Part shown: in pieces, positions 54,619 to 64,000 of the stretch
Position numbering within the stretch: the first letter of the stretch is position 1
Layout: the number at the start of each line of letters is the position of its first letter
Assembly: GCF_016482685.1 (NCBI RefSeq)
Contig: NZ_JACYHF010000001.1
Span: 434,001 to 498,000, forward strand
DNA: 64,000 nucleotides
Reading direction: 5' to 3'
Origin: Streptomyces sp. DSM 110735
GTDB taxonomy: Bacteria > Actinomycetota > Actinomycetes > Streptomycetales > Streptomycetaceae
Position numbers and translations under genes: made by a program
Notes under the pieces: generated by a model
Told to the model about the DNA's origin: nothing
Databases searched by the model: none
The model's input: the letters and a program-made list of their open reading frames with translations, nothing else

Positions 54619-55008
54619 TCAGGCGTCCTGCGGGTACCAGCGCAGCTCCACCGTGTTGCCGTCCGGGTCCCGGACGTACACGGAGGTCGCGGTGCCCCGG
54701 GCGCCGTCCCGCCGCACCGGTCCCTCCAGGACGGTCACCTGCGCCGACTCCAGGAACTCCGCCCAGTCCAGCGGGTCCACGGTCAGACAGAAGTGGTCCA
54801 CGTTCGACTCGCCCCGGGGCTTGCCGACCACGTCGATGATCGTCTCCGCCGAGACCCGCACCGAGGGGAACGGCGCCTTCCCCGCCCGCCACGCCTCCAC
54901 ATTCACCGGCTCAAGACCGAGAAACCCGGTGTAGAAGCCGAGGGAACGCTCGATGTCGGCGACGTTGAGGACGAGGTGGTCGAAGGCTTTGACGTGCAGT
55001 GCGGGCAT
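54619..55008 (-). CDS. VOC-family (glyoxalase/dioxygenase-fold) protein
   Basis: A 129-residue single VOC domain. Expected metal ligands are visible: His in FDHLVLNVAD, His in NVDHFCLTVD, and Glu in PDGNTVELRWY, with the RDPDGN motif. Such proteins include glyoxalases, dioxygenases and antibiotic-resistance proteins, so no reaction is assigned. GGAGG precedes the ATG. It is divergent from a LysR-type gene, the usual arrangement of a target and its regulator. Confidence 0.88.
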   Translation of the reverse strand: MPALHVKAFDHLVLNVADIERSLGFYTGFLGLEPVNVEAWRAGKAPFPSVRVSAETIIDVVGKPRGESNVDHFCLTVDPLDWAEFLESAQVTVLEGPVRRDGARGTATSVYVRDPDGNTVELRWYPQDA

Positions 55009-55126
55009 GTTTCCCTCCAGAGGAAGACCGTGTGGACGCGTGTTCCACGATCCGCCGGGGCGGGGAGACCATCAAGCGCGGATCGGTCTACGGTCGTTGA
55101 GCCTGGCTCGACGAACGGGGGACCTC

Positions 55127-56020
55127 GTGCTGGAACGGATCGAACTGGAAGCCTTCCTGGCGCTCGCGGAGGAGCTGCACTTCGGCCGCACCGCCGAGCG
55201 GCTCGGGGTGTCCACCGGACGCGTCAGCCAGGTGATCAAGAAGGTCGAGCGCCGGGTCGGCGGACCGCTGTTCGAGCGGACCAGCCGGGTCGTACGGCTC
55301 ACTCCCGCCGGTCGGCGCCTCGCCGGTGACCTCGCCCCGCTCGCCGCCGGGATGACCGAGGCGCTGCGCAGAGCCGCCGACGCCAGTCGCGGGATCACCG
55401 GGGAACTCCGGGTCGCCTTCCTCGGCGAGTGGACCGCGCCCGCGCTGCTGAAGGCGGTCACGCTGTTCGGGGAGCGGCACCCCGAGTGCCGGGTGACCGT
55501 ACGGGAGGCGCAGTTGTCCGACTCCCGCGCGAGTCTGCTCGACGGCTCGGTGGACGTGCTCATCGCCTCGTACCCCTTCGACGGCATGACCTGCGGTCCG
55601 GCGCTGCTCACGGAGCGGCGGCTGCTCGCCGTGGCCGCGGGGCACCCCCTCGCGCGGGCGGAGTCGGTGTCCCTGGAGGTGCTCGCCGAGCACCCCGTGG
55701 TCCAGTACCCGGAGATCACCTCCACCGGCTTCAAGCGCGACCGCACCCCCGACCGCACACCCTCCGGGCGCCCGGTCCCGAAGGGTCCCGCCGGACGTAC
55801 CTTCTCCGAGATGCTGACCCTGGTCGCCATGGGTCACGGCGTCCTCCCCGTGGGCGAACACGCCCGGCGCTACTACCCCCGTCCCGACCTCGCGTACGTC
55901 CCGCTGCACGACGCTCCGCCGATCCGGCGGGGACCGGTGTGGCGGACGGACAACACCAGTGCCCGGGTACGGGAGTTCGTGCGGGCGGCGGTGGACGCGA
56001 CGCGGGGAGACGCCCCCTAG
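55127..56020 (+). CDS. LysR-family transcriptional regulator
   Basis: A 297-residue protein from the GTG at 55127 (GGGGGA upstream). The winged helix-turn-helix is at 1-60 (LEAFLALAEELHFGRTAERL, then VSQVIKKVERRVGGPLFERT) and the substrate-binding domain at about 88-290. It probably controls the divergent VOC gene in response to an unknown small molecule. Its stop overlaps the end of the converging prim-pol gene by four bases. Confidence 0.92.
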   Translation: MLERIELEAFLALAEELHFGRTAERLGVSTGRVSQVIKKVERRVGGPLFERTSRVVRLTPAGRRLAGDLAPLAAGMTEALRRAADASRGITGELRVAFLGEWTAPALLKAVTLFGERHPECRVTVREAQLSDSRASLLDGSVDVLIASYPFDGMTCGPALLTERRLLAVAAGHPLARAESVSLEVLAEHPVVQYPEITSTGFKRDRTPDRTPSGRPVPKGPAGRTFSEMLTLVAMGHGVLPVGEHARRYYPRPDLAYVPLHDAPPIRRGPVWRTDNTSARVREFVRAAVDATRGDAP

Positions 56021-56907
56021 GGCGGCGGTACGCGGCTGCCGCCCCCGGCGGACGCTCCCGTCGCCCGCGCCGCCGAGGCGATCGTCGCGCGGGCTTCCGG
56101 TTCCGGCAGGCCCGTGGCCAGGGCTGCTTCGAGGAGGGGGGTGGTCAGGGTGGGTCCGAGGCCGGATTCGTGGGCGCGGCAGGCGGCCCAGAACAGGCGG
56201 GTGTTGCGCTGTCCCTCGTGGGCGGTGAGGACGAAGTGGAGGAGACCCTGGCCGTCGGCGGGGGCGCGGCGGGGCGTACGGGGCGGGCGGGGTGGCGGGA
56301 CGAGCAGGCGCAGGAGGGTGCGGGGGCAGGGGGCGGGGCGCAGGTGGGCGGTGCCGGGGGCGGTGACGTAGACGCCGTGGGCGGTGCGGGAACCGGGGCC
56401 GACCAGGTAGCCGCCTGCGCCGCGGATGTCGATGCCGGGGGCGAGGCGGCTCGCGGAGTTGGGTACGACGGTGTCCGGCGGTCCGGTGAGCCAGAGGTGG
56501 CGGCCGCCGCTCGGGGTCAGGACGACGACCGTCTCGGGGATCGTGAACCGGAACCTCAGTCCCAGGGCGCGCAGCGCTGCTGGGGCGTCGGTGCCCGGCT
56601 TGGTGTCCAGGTCGACGCCGACGAGGTGGTGCGGGGGCAGTCCGCAGGCGATGCCGTAGCCGGTGGCCCAGGGGGCGGCGGCGAACAGTTCCCGGATGCG
56701 GGCGGGGTCGGTGGAGGCGTCGTGGACGCCGTGTCCGGGGCGTCCGCACTCCCCGTGGCAGGGCGGGCGCGCGGGGTCGGCGCGGTGCGGCGAGCGCAGC
56801 GCCGGGAGCTTGGTCCGGGACAGGGGGATGACGGCCAGACCGCGCTCGGCGGCGGAGAGGGCGTGGGCGAGGGCCAGGGCGGTGACCTGTCGGCGGAAGG
56901 TGGCCAT
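56017..56907 (-). CDS. Bifunctional DNA primase/polymerase (prim-pol) domain protein
   Basis: A 296-residue protein with an apparently intact archaeo-eukaryotic prim-pol domain. The metal-binding DxD is in VGVDLDTKPG (D99, D101), the SxH-type motif is SGGRHLW (H137), and GAGGYLVGPGS follows. A possible zinc site is CHGECGRPGH near 50-60. A Pro-rich linker (about 205-220) leads to a C-terminal helical region. No helicase domain is present, unlike plasmid or phage replication proteins, so its role, perhaps in repair or a lost mobile element, is open. Confidence 0.85.
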   Translation of the reverse strand: MATFRRQVTALALAHALSAAERGLAVIPLSRTKLPALRSPHRADPARPPCHGECGRPGHGVHDASTDPARIRELFAAAPWATGYGIACGLPPHHLVGVDLDTKPGTDAPAALRALGLRFRFTIPETVVVLTPSGGRHLWLTGPPDTVVPNSASRLAPGIDIRGAGGYLVGPGSRTAHGVYVTAPGTAHLRPAPCPRTLLRLLVPPPRPPRTPRRAPADGQGLLHFVLTAHEGQRNTRLFWAACRAHESGLGPTLTTPLLEAALATGLPEPEARATIASAARATGASAGGGSRVPPP

Positions 56908-57141
56908 GGAACGATAGTCGTACGCATGTTCGATGATCGCCAGAGGGCATCCGGGGTCCGTTCCGGGCGGTCATTCGGGGTCCGTCCCGGACCGTCCCCT
57001 CAGGGTCAACCCTCAGGCGGGACCGTGCCGTACTCCACCCTCAGGAGGTGAGGGCGCGCCCGCCCCTCCGACCTGAGGCGGACCCCGCTTCGGGACCTGC
57101 GGCCGATCCGCCGGAGGCACCTCCGCTCCTAGCGTGGAGCC

Positions 57142-57753
57142 ATGACCGCACCCGTCTGCACCAGCGCCTCGGCCGCCGCCGCACCAGCGCGGCAGACCCT
57201 TCCGCACCCCCGGCTCCGCACGGCCACGACCACGTACTCGTCGTTCTCCTCCTACGTCCGCGCCCGGCGCCCCGTGCTGCTGCGCACCGCGCGCTCGCTG
57301 ACCGCCAACCCGAACGACGCCGAGGACCTGCTCCAGACCGCGCTCGCCAAGACGTACGCCGCCTGGGAGCGGATCGAGGACCACCGGGCGCTCGACGGCT
57401 ACGTGCGGCGCGCCCTGCTCAACACGCGGACCTCGCAGTGGCGTCGGCGCAAGGTGGACGAGTTCGTCTGCGACGAGCTGCCCGAGCCGGAGGTGCGGGG
57501 CGGTGTCGCGGACCCCGCCGAACGCCAGGCGCTGCACGACGCGATGTGGCGCGCGATCGCCAAACTCCCCGCCCGCCAGCGCGCGATGGTCGTCCTGCGC
57601 TACTACGAGGACCTGAGCGAAGCCCAGACCGCCGAACTGCTCGGCGTCTCGGTCGGCACGGTCAAGTCGGCGGTGTCGCGCGCGCTCGGCAAGCTGCGGG
57701 AGGACCCGGAGCTGGGGGTCGTACGCCGGGACGGGTCGGACGCGGGGGTCTGA
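57142..57753 (+). CDS. SigE-family ECF RNA polymerase sigma factor
   Basis: A 203-residue ECF sigma factor. A 35-residue Ala/Thr-rich N terminus precedes region 2 (about 36-105; RSLTANPNDAEDLLQTALAK, then TYAAWERIEDHRALDGYVRR) and region 4 (about 135-190; LPARQRAMVVLRYYEDLSEA, then LLGVSVGTVKSAVSRAL). No anti-sigma gene is adjacent, which is usual for this actinobacterial subgroup. The ATG follows GTGGAGCC. Target promoters are unknown. Confidence 0.92.
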   Translation: MTAPVCTSASAAAAPARQTLPHPRLRTATTTYSSFSSYVRARRPVLLRTARSLTANPNDAEDLLQTALAKTYAAWERIEDHRALDGYVRRALLNTRTSQWRRRKVDEFVCDELPEPEVRGGVADPAERQALHDAMWRAIAKLPARQRAMVVLRYYEDLSEAQTAELLGVSVGTVKSAVSRALGKLREDPELGVVRRDGSDAGV

Positions 57754-57863
57754 TCCGTGCGGTGCCGGAGGAGGGGACTCGGGGTTCCCCCCGAGCCCCT
57801 CGGGGTCGCACCCGAGGCTCCCTCCCCACCCCCTCTGACCGGCGAGTTTCAGCCCGCCTAGTG

Positions 57864-57881
57864 ACATACCGCGCGGTATGT
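57864..57881. promoter_or_regulatory. Perfect 18-bp palindrome upstream of the acyl-CoA synthetase gene
   Basis: ACATACCGCGCGGTATGT is a perfect inverted repeat 60 bases before the start codon. Its TACCG(N)2CGGTA core looks like operators of TetR-family regulators of lipid metabolism. No such regulator is encoded nearby. Confidence 0.75.
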
Positions 57882-57941
57882 GCGCAGAATCAGCGCGACT
57901 CTACTTCCGCTGAGGCAATGTTGCCGGGGAGGACGCCCGCC

Positions 57942-59600
<1,659 letters not shown>

Positions 59601-59614
59601 CCGTCCGTCCTTTG

Positions 59615-59652
59615 CGGAAGCGGGTCCCACCGCGCGGTGGGACCCGCTTCCG
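59615..59652. terminator. Very long perfect hairpin after the acyl-CoA synthetase gene
   Basis: CGGAAGCGGGTCCCACCGC is followed immediately by its exact reverse complement, so a stem of 17 or more pairs with a minimal CGCG loop can form. It lies between two converging genes and probably ends both transcripts. Confidence 0.85.
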
Positions 59653-59723
59653 TCAGTCCGTGCCGGTCCGTCAGTCCGTGCCGGTCCGCCAGTCCGTGCC
59701 GGTCCGCTAGTTCGTGCCGATCC
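59652..59723 (-). repeat. Four tandem 18-bp repeats overlapping the end of the sensor-like gene
   Basis: Copies of GTCAGTCCGTGCCGGTCC start at 59652, 59670, 59688 (one change) and 59706 (four changes). The last, most divergent copy encodes the final residues of the sensor-like protein and its TAG. In that frame each repeat reads R-(I/T)-G-T-(N/D) followed by a stop or Trp, so the array is an outward duplication of the gene end. Confidence 0.88.
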
Positions 59724-62700
59724 GCGCCAGCAGGTCCACGATCCGCGACTGCGCCTCGTCGGTGGTCGCGCGCTCCGCGAGGAACAGCACCGACTCGCCC
59801 GAGGCAAGCCGGGGCAGGTCGCCGGGGTCGACGGTCGCGGTGTAGACGACCAGCGGGGTGCGGGTGAGCTGCCCGTTCGTCCGCAGCCAGTCCACGATCC
59901 CGGCCTGCTGCCGCTGCATCCGCATCAGATCCATGACGACGAGGTTCGGCCGGAACTGCCCGGCCAGCGTCACCGCGTCGCCGTCGCTCGCCGCCCGCGC
60001 CACCTGCATCCCGCGCCGCTCCAGCGTCGCGGTCAGCGCGAGCGCGATCTCCGCGTGCTCCTCGACCAGCAGCACCCGCGGCGGATGCTGCTCGCTGTCG
60101 CGCGGCGCCAGCGCCTTGAGCAGGACGGCAGGATCGGCGCCGTACGCCGCCTCGCGCGACGCCTGCCCCAGCCCCGCCGTCACCAGCACCGGCACCTCGG
60201 CGGCGACCGCCGCCTGGCGCAGCGACTGCAGCGCCGTACGCGTGATCGGTCCGGTCAGCGGGTCCACGAACAGCGCGGCCGGGAACGCGGCGATCTGCGC
60301 GTCCACCTCCTCGCGCGAGTGCACGACGACGGGACGGTAGCCGCGGTCGCTCAGCGCCTGCTCGGTCGTGGTGTCCGGCGCGGGCCACACCAGCAGCCTG
60401 CGCGGGTTGTCCAGCGGCTCCGGGGGCAGCTCGTCGTCCAGCGGCTGCGGGCGCGGGGTGTCCGCGACCTCGACGGCACCGCCGGGACCGTCCAGCGGCT
60501 CGGGTCCCTCGGCGGCGTTCGCGTCCGGTGCCCCTATGGCGTACGAGCGCCCGATGCCCTCGGTGCCGGGGGCGAGCCGGGTCTGCCCCGCCAGGGACGG
60601 CTGCGCGGGCTCGGCGCCCGCGTGCGGCTTGCCGGGCTGCTCCGGCTGCGCCTCGGGGCGCGCGGCGGGGGGCGTCCCCAGCTTGCGGCGCCTGCCACCG
60701 CCGTTGGTGCCGTGCGGGGGCGGGGTGGCACCGGGCTGCGGCGCCTGCTGAGCCTGCGGTGCCTGCGGTGTCTGCTGCACCTGCGCGGCCTGGCGGACGA
60801 ACGGCACGCCCTGACCCAGCGTCCGCACGCTGAACGCGTGCCCCTGGGTGGAGGTCGGGTCGTACGCGGGCGCACCCGGCGCCTCCGCGGGCAACGGCTG
60901 CGCGGCACGCGGCGGCAACGCGGACGCCTGCGGCGCGGGCACACCGGCACCCGCCGTGTCGTCCTCGTCGTCGTCGGGCCAGGGCTGCGGGACCGCGGGC
61001 GCGGCGGCTTCAGCGGGGAGCGGTTGGGGGCCGGGCTGCGGGGTCGCCTGCGGCGCGGGCTCGGCGGGAGCCTGAGCCTGTGCGGGGATGACCCCGCCCG
61101 GAACCTGCTGCCCGGCGACGGGCATCCCCTGCGCCGGGATCGGCGCGGGCTGCTGCGCCGCCACGGGCGCGACCTGCCCGGGCACCGGCAGCGGCTGCCC
61201 GGGCGCGGGTACGGCGGCGCCGGGAGCCTGCGCCGGGAGGGCGACGGCCTGTCCGGGCACGGGGACGGGCTGACCCGGCGCGGGTACGGCGGGGGACGGT
61301 GCCTGTCCGGCGACGGCGACGGTCTGACCGGGAACCTGAACCGGCGGTCCGGCGACCGGCACGGGCTGCCCCGGCACCGGAACCGCCTGACCGGGAAGGG
61401 ACACGGGCACGGGCTGCCCCGCTGCCGGAACCGCCTGACCGGGCGCGGGGACCGCCTGAGCGGGAACCGGTACGGACGGACCGGGCACCGGCGCGGGCTG
61501 CCCCGCCACGGCGACGGCCTGACCGACGGGCGCGCCCGGCTGACCTGCGACCGGAACCGCCTGACCCGGCACCTGCGCGACCGGACCGGCCACGGCGGCG
61601 GGCTGCCCCGGCACCGGTACTTGCGCCGGAACCCCCGGCGCACCCGGCACCGCACCCGGCTGAGCCTGCGGAGCGACCCGTGCCACCCCCTGCGCCTCCC
61701 GCGTCGGCTCGCTCGGCTGGGCCACCGCGCGGCGGCGGCGTCCGGTGGGCGCGGTCGTGGGATGCGGCTGGGGCGGAGTGTGATCGTCGGACTGGTCGAC
61801 GGGGACGGAGTCGTGCTGCCCCTCGCCACCAGGAGCCGGAACCGGAACCGATCCCGGAATCGGAGCCGGAGCGGCCACGGGCGCCTCCGGCGCGCGGTCG
61901 GCCTCGGCGGGCGGCAGCGCGAAGACGGGCCGGGGTCCCTGCGCGGCTGCCTCCGGCGCGGCACCGGCAGCTTCCGGCGCGGCGCCCAGCGCCCGGCGGC
62001 GCCGTCCGGTCGGCTGCACTCCCGCGGCCACCCGCGGGTCGGGCGCGGCGGGCAGCGCGGGCGGCAGCGCCGCCTGCTCCTCGCGGCCACCGGACGCGGG
62101 CACACCCCGCGGGGACACGGCGGCACCGAGCCCCGAGGCCACGGCGGCCGTACCGGCGGCATGTTCCGCCGCCGTCATCACGGCACCCTCGGCCACCGCG
62201 TCCTGACCGGCACCGGCACCCGCAGCCGCGTCGGCGGGCCGTCCGCGCCGCCGTCCCGTACCGCCGGACGCCGCCTGCGCCGTCTCCAGCGCGGCGGGTC
62301 CGCCCTCCTCCTGGGCCGGGGCACCGCGCCTGCGGCGCCGTCCGGTCGGGGCGGGGGCGTCCGCGTCGCCGTTCACCGGACCGGCGGCGGACAGGTCGCT
62401 GTCGAGGAAGGCGTCGGTGGAGGACCGCCGGGTCCTGCGCCCCGCGTCCTGCGCCTCCGGAGCCTCGTCGGCCGTGTCCTCCTGGACCGCCGGGAGCCGC
62501 AGGGCGACCGTCCCGGCGCCGCCGCCGAGCGGCACCTCCAGGACGTACGCGCTGCCGCTCATGCCCGGGACCTCGTGCGTCTGGAGCACACCGCCGTGCG
62601 CGCGGACGATCCCGCGCACGATCGGCTCGTGCACCGCGTCGCCCCCGGCGTACGGTCCGCGCACCTCGATGCGGGCGACCTCGCCGCGCTGGGCGGCGGC

Positions 62701-64000
62701 GACCACGACCGTGTTGTCCAGGTAACCGCCCGCCGAGACAGGCGCGTTGCCGGTGGCGTCCACGCCCGCGACGTCCGCCACGAGATGGGCGAGCGCGGTG
62801 GCCAGACGCTGCGGGTCGACCTCCGCCTCGATGGGCGGGGCGTGCACGGCGAACTGCACCCGACCGGGACCGATCAGCTCGACGGCGCCGTCCACACCGG
62901 CGGCGACCACGGCGTCCAGCATCACCTTCGTACGGGTGATGTCCTCGCTGCCGGAGTCCAGGCGCTGGTAGGAGAGGACGTTGTCGATGAGGGCGGTGAT
63001 GCGGGCGTACCCGGCGGACAGGTGGTGGAGGACCTGGTTGGCCTCGGGCCAGAGCTGTCCCGCGTCGTCGGCGGCGAGGGCGGCCAGCTCGCGGCGCAGC
63101 TCGTCGAGAGGACCACGCAGGGAGTCGCCGAGGAGGGTCAGCAACTGCTCGTGCCGTCCGGAGAGGGCTTCGTAGCGGTCCTTCTCGCGCTCGGCGAGAG
63201 CCGCGTACCGCTCCTCGCCCGCCGCCAGTTGCTCCTCGTGCTTCTCGCGCAGCCCGGCCAGCTCGGTGTCGCGCTCCTCGCGCAGCTCCGCGAGCTTCGT
63301 GTCCCGGTCCTCGCGCAGCTCCTCCAGCTCCGCCACGTGCTTCTGGCGCAGCGCGGTCAGGTCGGAGGCGTGCTCCTCGGAGAGCTTCTCCAGCTCCTCG
63401 GCGTGCGCCTTCTCCAGCTCGGACTTCTCCACCGAGAGCGTCTCGTAGGCGCGCCGGTCGGTGAAGGTCATCACGGCGCCGACGAGCTGGTCCCCGTCGC
63501 GCACCGGCGCGGTGGTCAGGTCGACCGAGACCTCGTCGCCGTTCTTGGCCCACAGCACCTGCCCGCGCACCCGGTGCTTGCGCCCCGAGCGCAGGGTGTC
63601 GGCGAGCGGGGACTCGGCGTACGGGAAGGGGGAGCCGTCGGCCCGCGAGTGCAGGACGAGGTTGTGCAGCTCCTTGCCGCCCAGCTCGCCGGCGCGGTAG
63701 CCGAGGATCTGCGCGGCGGCCGGGTTGACCAGCACGATCCGCCCGTCGGTGTCCGTACCGACGACGCCCTCGGACGCCGCCCGCAGGATCATCTCGGTCT
63801 GCCGCTGCGAACGCGCCAGCTCGGCCTCGGTGTCCACGGTCCCGGACAGGTCCCGTACGACGAGCATCAGCAGCTCGTCGCCGGTGTAGCCGGAACCGTC
63901 GTACGCCTGCTGCCCGTTCTCCAGGTTCGCGCTGGTGACCTCGACCGGGAACTCGGTGCCGTCGGTGCGCCGGGCGACCATCCGCGTCGGCTTCGTGCGG
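59707..64000 (-). CDS. Large PAS / kinase-like / double receiver protein, C-terminal part
   Basis: At least 1431 residues; the N terminus is beyond the right edge. Order from the visible start: the end of a PAS domain, a second PAS domain (about 65-180), a charged coiled coil (about 185-275, EELREDRDTKLAELREERDT-like heptads), and a HisKA/HATPase-like region (about 280-500). About 500 residues of Pro/Ala/Gln/Val-rich repeats follow (PGQAVPVPGQPVPVAG type), then two receiver-like domains (about 1185-1425). The position of the kinase His reads LLGDSLRGPLDELR, without His, and the ATPase N box reads HLVADV, without Asn. The second receiver keeps a phosphoacceptor-type Asp (VVMDLM) but lacks the usual KP. 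It is probably a non-catalytic scaffold or sensor. Confidence 0.85.
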   Translation of the reverse strand, partial: RTKPTRMVARRTDGTEFPVEVTSANLENGQQAYDGSGYTGDELLMLVVRDLSGTVDTEAELARSQRQTEMILRAASEGVVGTDTDGRIVLVNPAAAQILGYRAGELGGKELHNLVLHSRADGSPFPYAESPLADTLRSGRKHRVRGQVLWAKNGDEVSVDLTTAPVRDGDQLVGAVMTFTDRRAYETLSVEKSELEKAHAEELEKLSEEHASDLTALRQKHVAELEELREDRDTKLAELREERDTELAGLREKHEEQLAAGEERYAALAEREKDRYEALSGRHEQLLTLLGDSLRGPLDELRRELAALAADDAGQLWPEANQVLHHLSAGYARITALIDNVLSYQRLDSGSEDITRTKVMLDAVVAAGVDGAVELIGPGRVQFAVHAPPIEAEVDPQRLATALAHLVADVAGVDATGNAPVSAGGYLDNTVVVAAAQRGEVARIEVRGPYAGGDAVHEPIVRGIVRAHGGVLQTHEVPGMSGSAYVLEVPLGGGAGTVALRLPAVQEDTADEAPEAQDAGRRTRRSSTDAFLDSDLSAAGPVNGDADAPAPTGRRRRRGAPAQEEGGPAALETAQAASGGTGRRRGRPADAAAGAGAGQDAVAEGAVMTAAEHAAGTAAVASGLGAAVSPRGVPASGGREEQAALPPALPAAPDPRVAAGVQPTGRRRRALGAAPEAAGAAPEAAAQGPRPVFALPPAEADRAPEAPVAAPAPIPGSVPVPAPGGEGQHDSVPVDQSDDHTPPQPHPTTAPTGRRRRAVAQPSEPTREAQGVARVAPQAQPGAVPGAPGVPAQVPVPGQPAAVAGPVAQVPGQAVPVAGQPGAPVGQAVAVAGQPAPVPGPSVPVPAQAVPAPGQAVPAAGQPVPVSLPGQAVPVPGQPVPVAGPPVQVPGQTVAVAGQAPSPAVPAPGQPVPVPGQAVALPAQAPGAAVPAPGQPLPVPGQVAPVAAQQPAPIPAQGMPVAGQQVPGGVIPAQAQAPAEPAPQATPQPGPQPLPAEAAAPAVPQPWPDDDEDDTAGAGVPAPQASALPPRAAQPLPAEAPGAPAYDPTSTQGHAFSVRTLGQGVPFVRQAAQVQQTPQAPQAQQAPQPGATPPPHGTNGGGRRRKLGTPPAARPEAQPEQPGKPHAGAEPAQPSLAGQTRLAPGTEGIGRSYAIGAPDANAAEGPEPLDGPGGAVEVADTPRPQPLDDELPPEPLDNPRRLLVWPAPDTTTEQALSDRGYRPVVVHSREEVDAQIAAFPAALFVDPLTGPITRTALQSLRQAAVAAEVPVLVTAGLGQASREAAYGADPAVLLKALAPRDSEQHPPRVLLVEEHAEIALALTATLERRGMQVARAASDGDAVTLAGQFRPNLVVMDLMRMQRQQAGIVDWLRTNGQLTRTPLVVYTATVDPGDLPRLASGESVLFLAERATTDEAQSRIVDLLARIGTN

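Noticed and set aside
55030..55048. Possible fifth parS near CGTGTTCCACGATCC
   Set aside because: Only about half of the positions match and the CACGTG core is broken.
49703..57000. Integrated element with att sites at tRNA-Ser(TGA)
   Set aside because: The downstream genes look accessory, but no integrase and no second copy of the tRNA 3' end were found in the window.
61000..61700. Repeat array as a CRISPR
   Set aside because: The repeats are imperfect, contiguous and in frame within a coding sequence.

Overview
The window is a high-GC actinomycete chromosome segment, almost certainly from a Streptomyces. Genes show strong GC bias at third codon positions, frequent GTG starts, and several markers typical of the genus: ssgR-ssgA, the Rex-controlled cydABCD operon, the DtpA/ECuC/Sco copper-trafficking operon, and parS sequences identical or close to TGTTTCACGTGAAACA. 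From memory the gene order matches the origin-proximal core of the S. coelicolor chromosome (about SCO3920 to SCO4009). The parS and DnaA-box sequences agree with a position close to oriC. No insertion sequence, prophage or CRISPR array was recognised.

Layout. 1-8 kb: a minus-strand operon (4-TM holin-like protein, phosphatase PtpA, start of a cystathionine gamma-lyase), a cupin, a small membrane protein, the sporulation pair ssgR-ssgA, a His-rich YibE/F transporter-like protein, and thiC under a TPP riboswitch that carries a parS-like 16-mer. 8-19 kb: metallophosphoesterase, LacI-type regulator, a HisC/Pat aminotransferase, then cydA-cydB-cydCD behind a Rex operator, with two parS sites at the cydB-cydCD junction. 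19-31 kb: a Cof-type HAD phosphatase, an F420-type oxidoreductase, kptA, an alpha/beta-hydrolase-SDR fusion whose SDR half has lost its catalytic motif, an M24 protein, a four-gene ABC exporter cluster, tRNA-Ser(GCT), a second HAD phosphatase and serS. A DnaA-box cluster lies between serS and pheA and a smaller one next to kptA.

31-42 kb: pheA, then a copper cluster read leftwards (YcnI protein, Sco, ECuC, CopC-CopD fusion, DtpA, plus a Met/His-rich membrane protein), an anti-sigma-type ATPase, a GNAT acetyltransferase, aminopeptidase P and a GAF-PP2C phosphatase. 43-50 kb: a degenerate prim-pol-like protein, a secreted protein, a SEC-C/DUF5926 protein, another anti-sigma-type ATPase, a glycerophosphodiesterase, an HtrA protease and tRNA-Ser(TGA).

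50-57 kb, just downstream of tRNA-Ser(TGA), looks accessory: a DUF4333 lipoprotein, a WXG-like pair whose larger member has a Gly/Ala/Glu-rich repeat tail, an LpqN-like protein, an auxiliary tryptophanyl-tRNA synthetase behind a Trp-Trp leader peptide and attenuator, a VOC/LysR pair and an intact prim-pol. 57-64 kb: a SigE-family sigma factor, an acyl-CoA synthetase with a perfect palindromic operator upstream, and a large, probably non-catalytic PAS/kinase-like/double-receiver protein that runs off the right edge.

The best candidates for something undescribed are the WXG-like cassette (49950-52738), the parS embedded in the TPP riboswitch, the DnaA-box clusters, the catalytically eroded SDR, prim-pol and kinase homologues, and the tandem dyad repeat upstream of the 43.5 kb gene.
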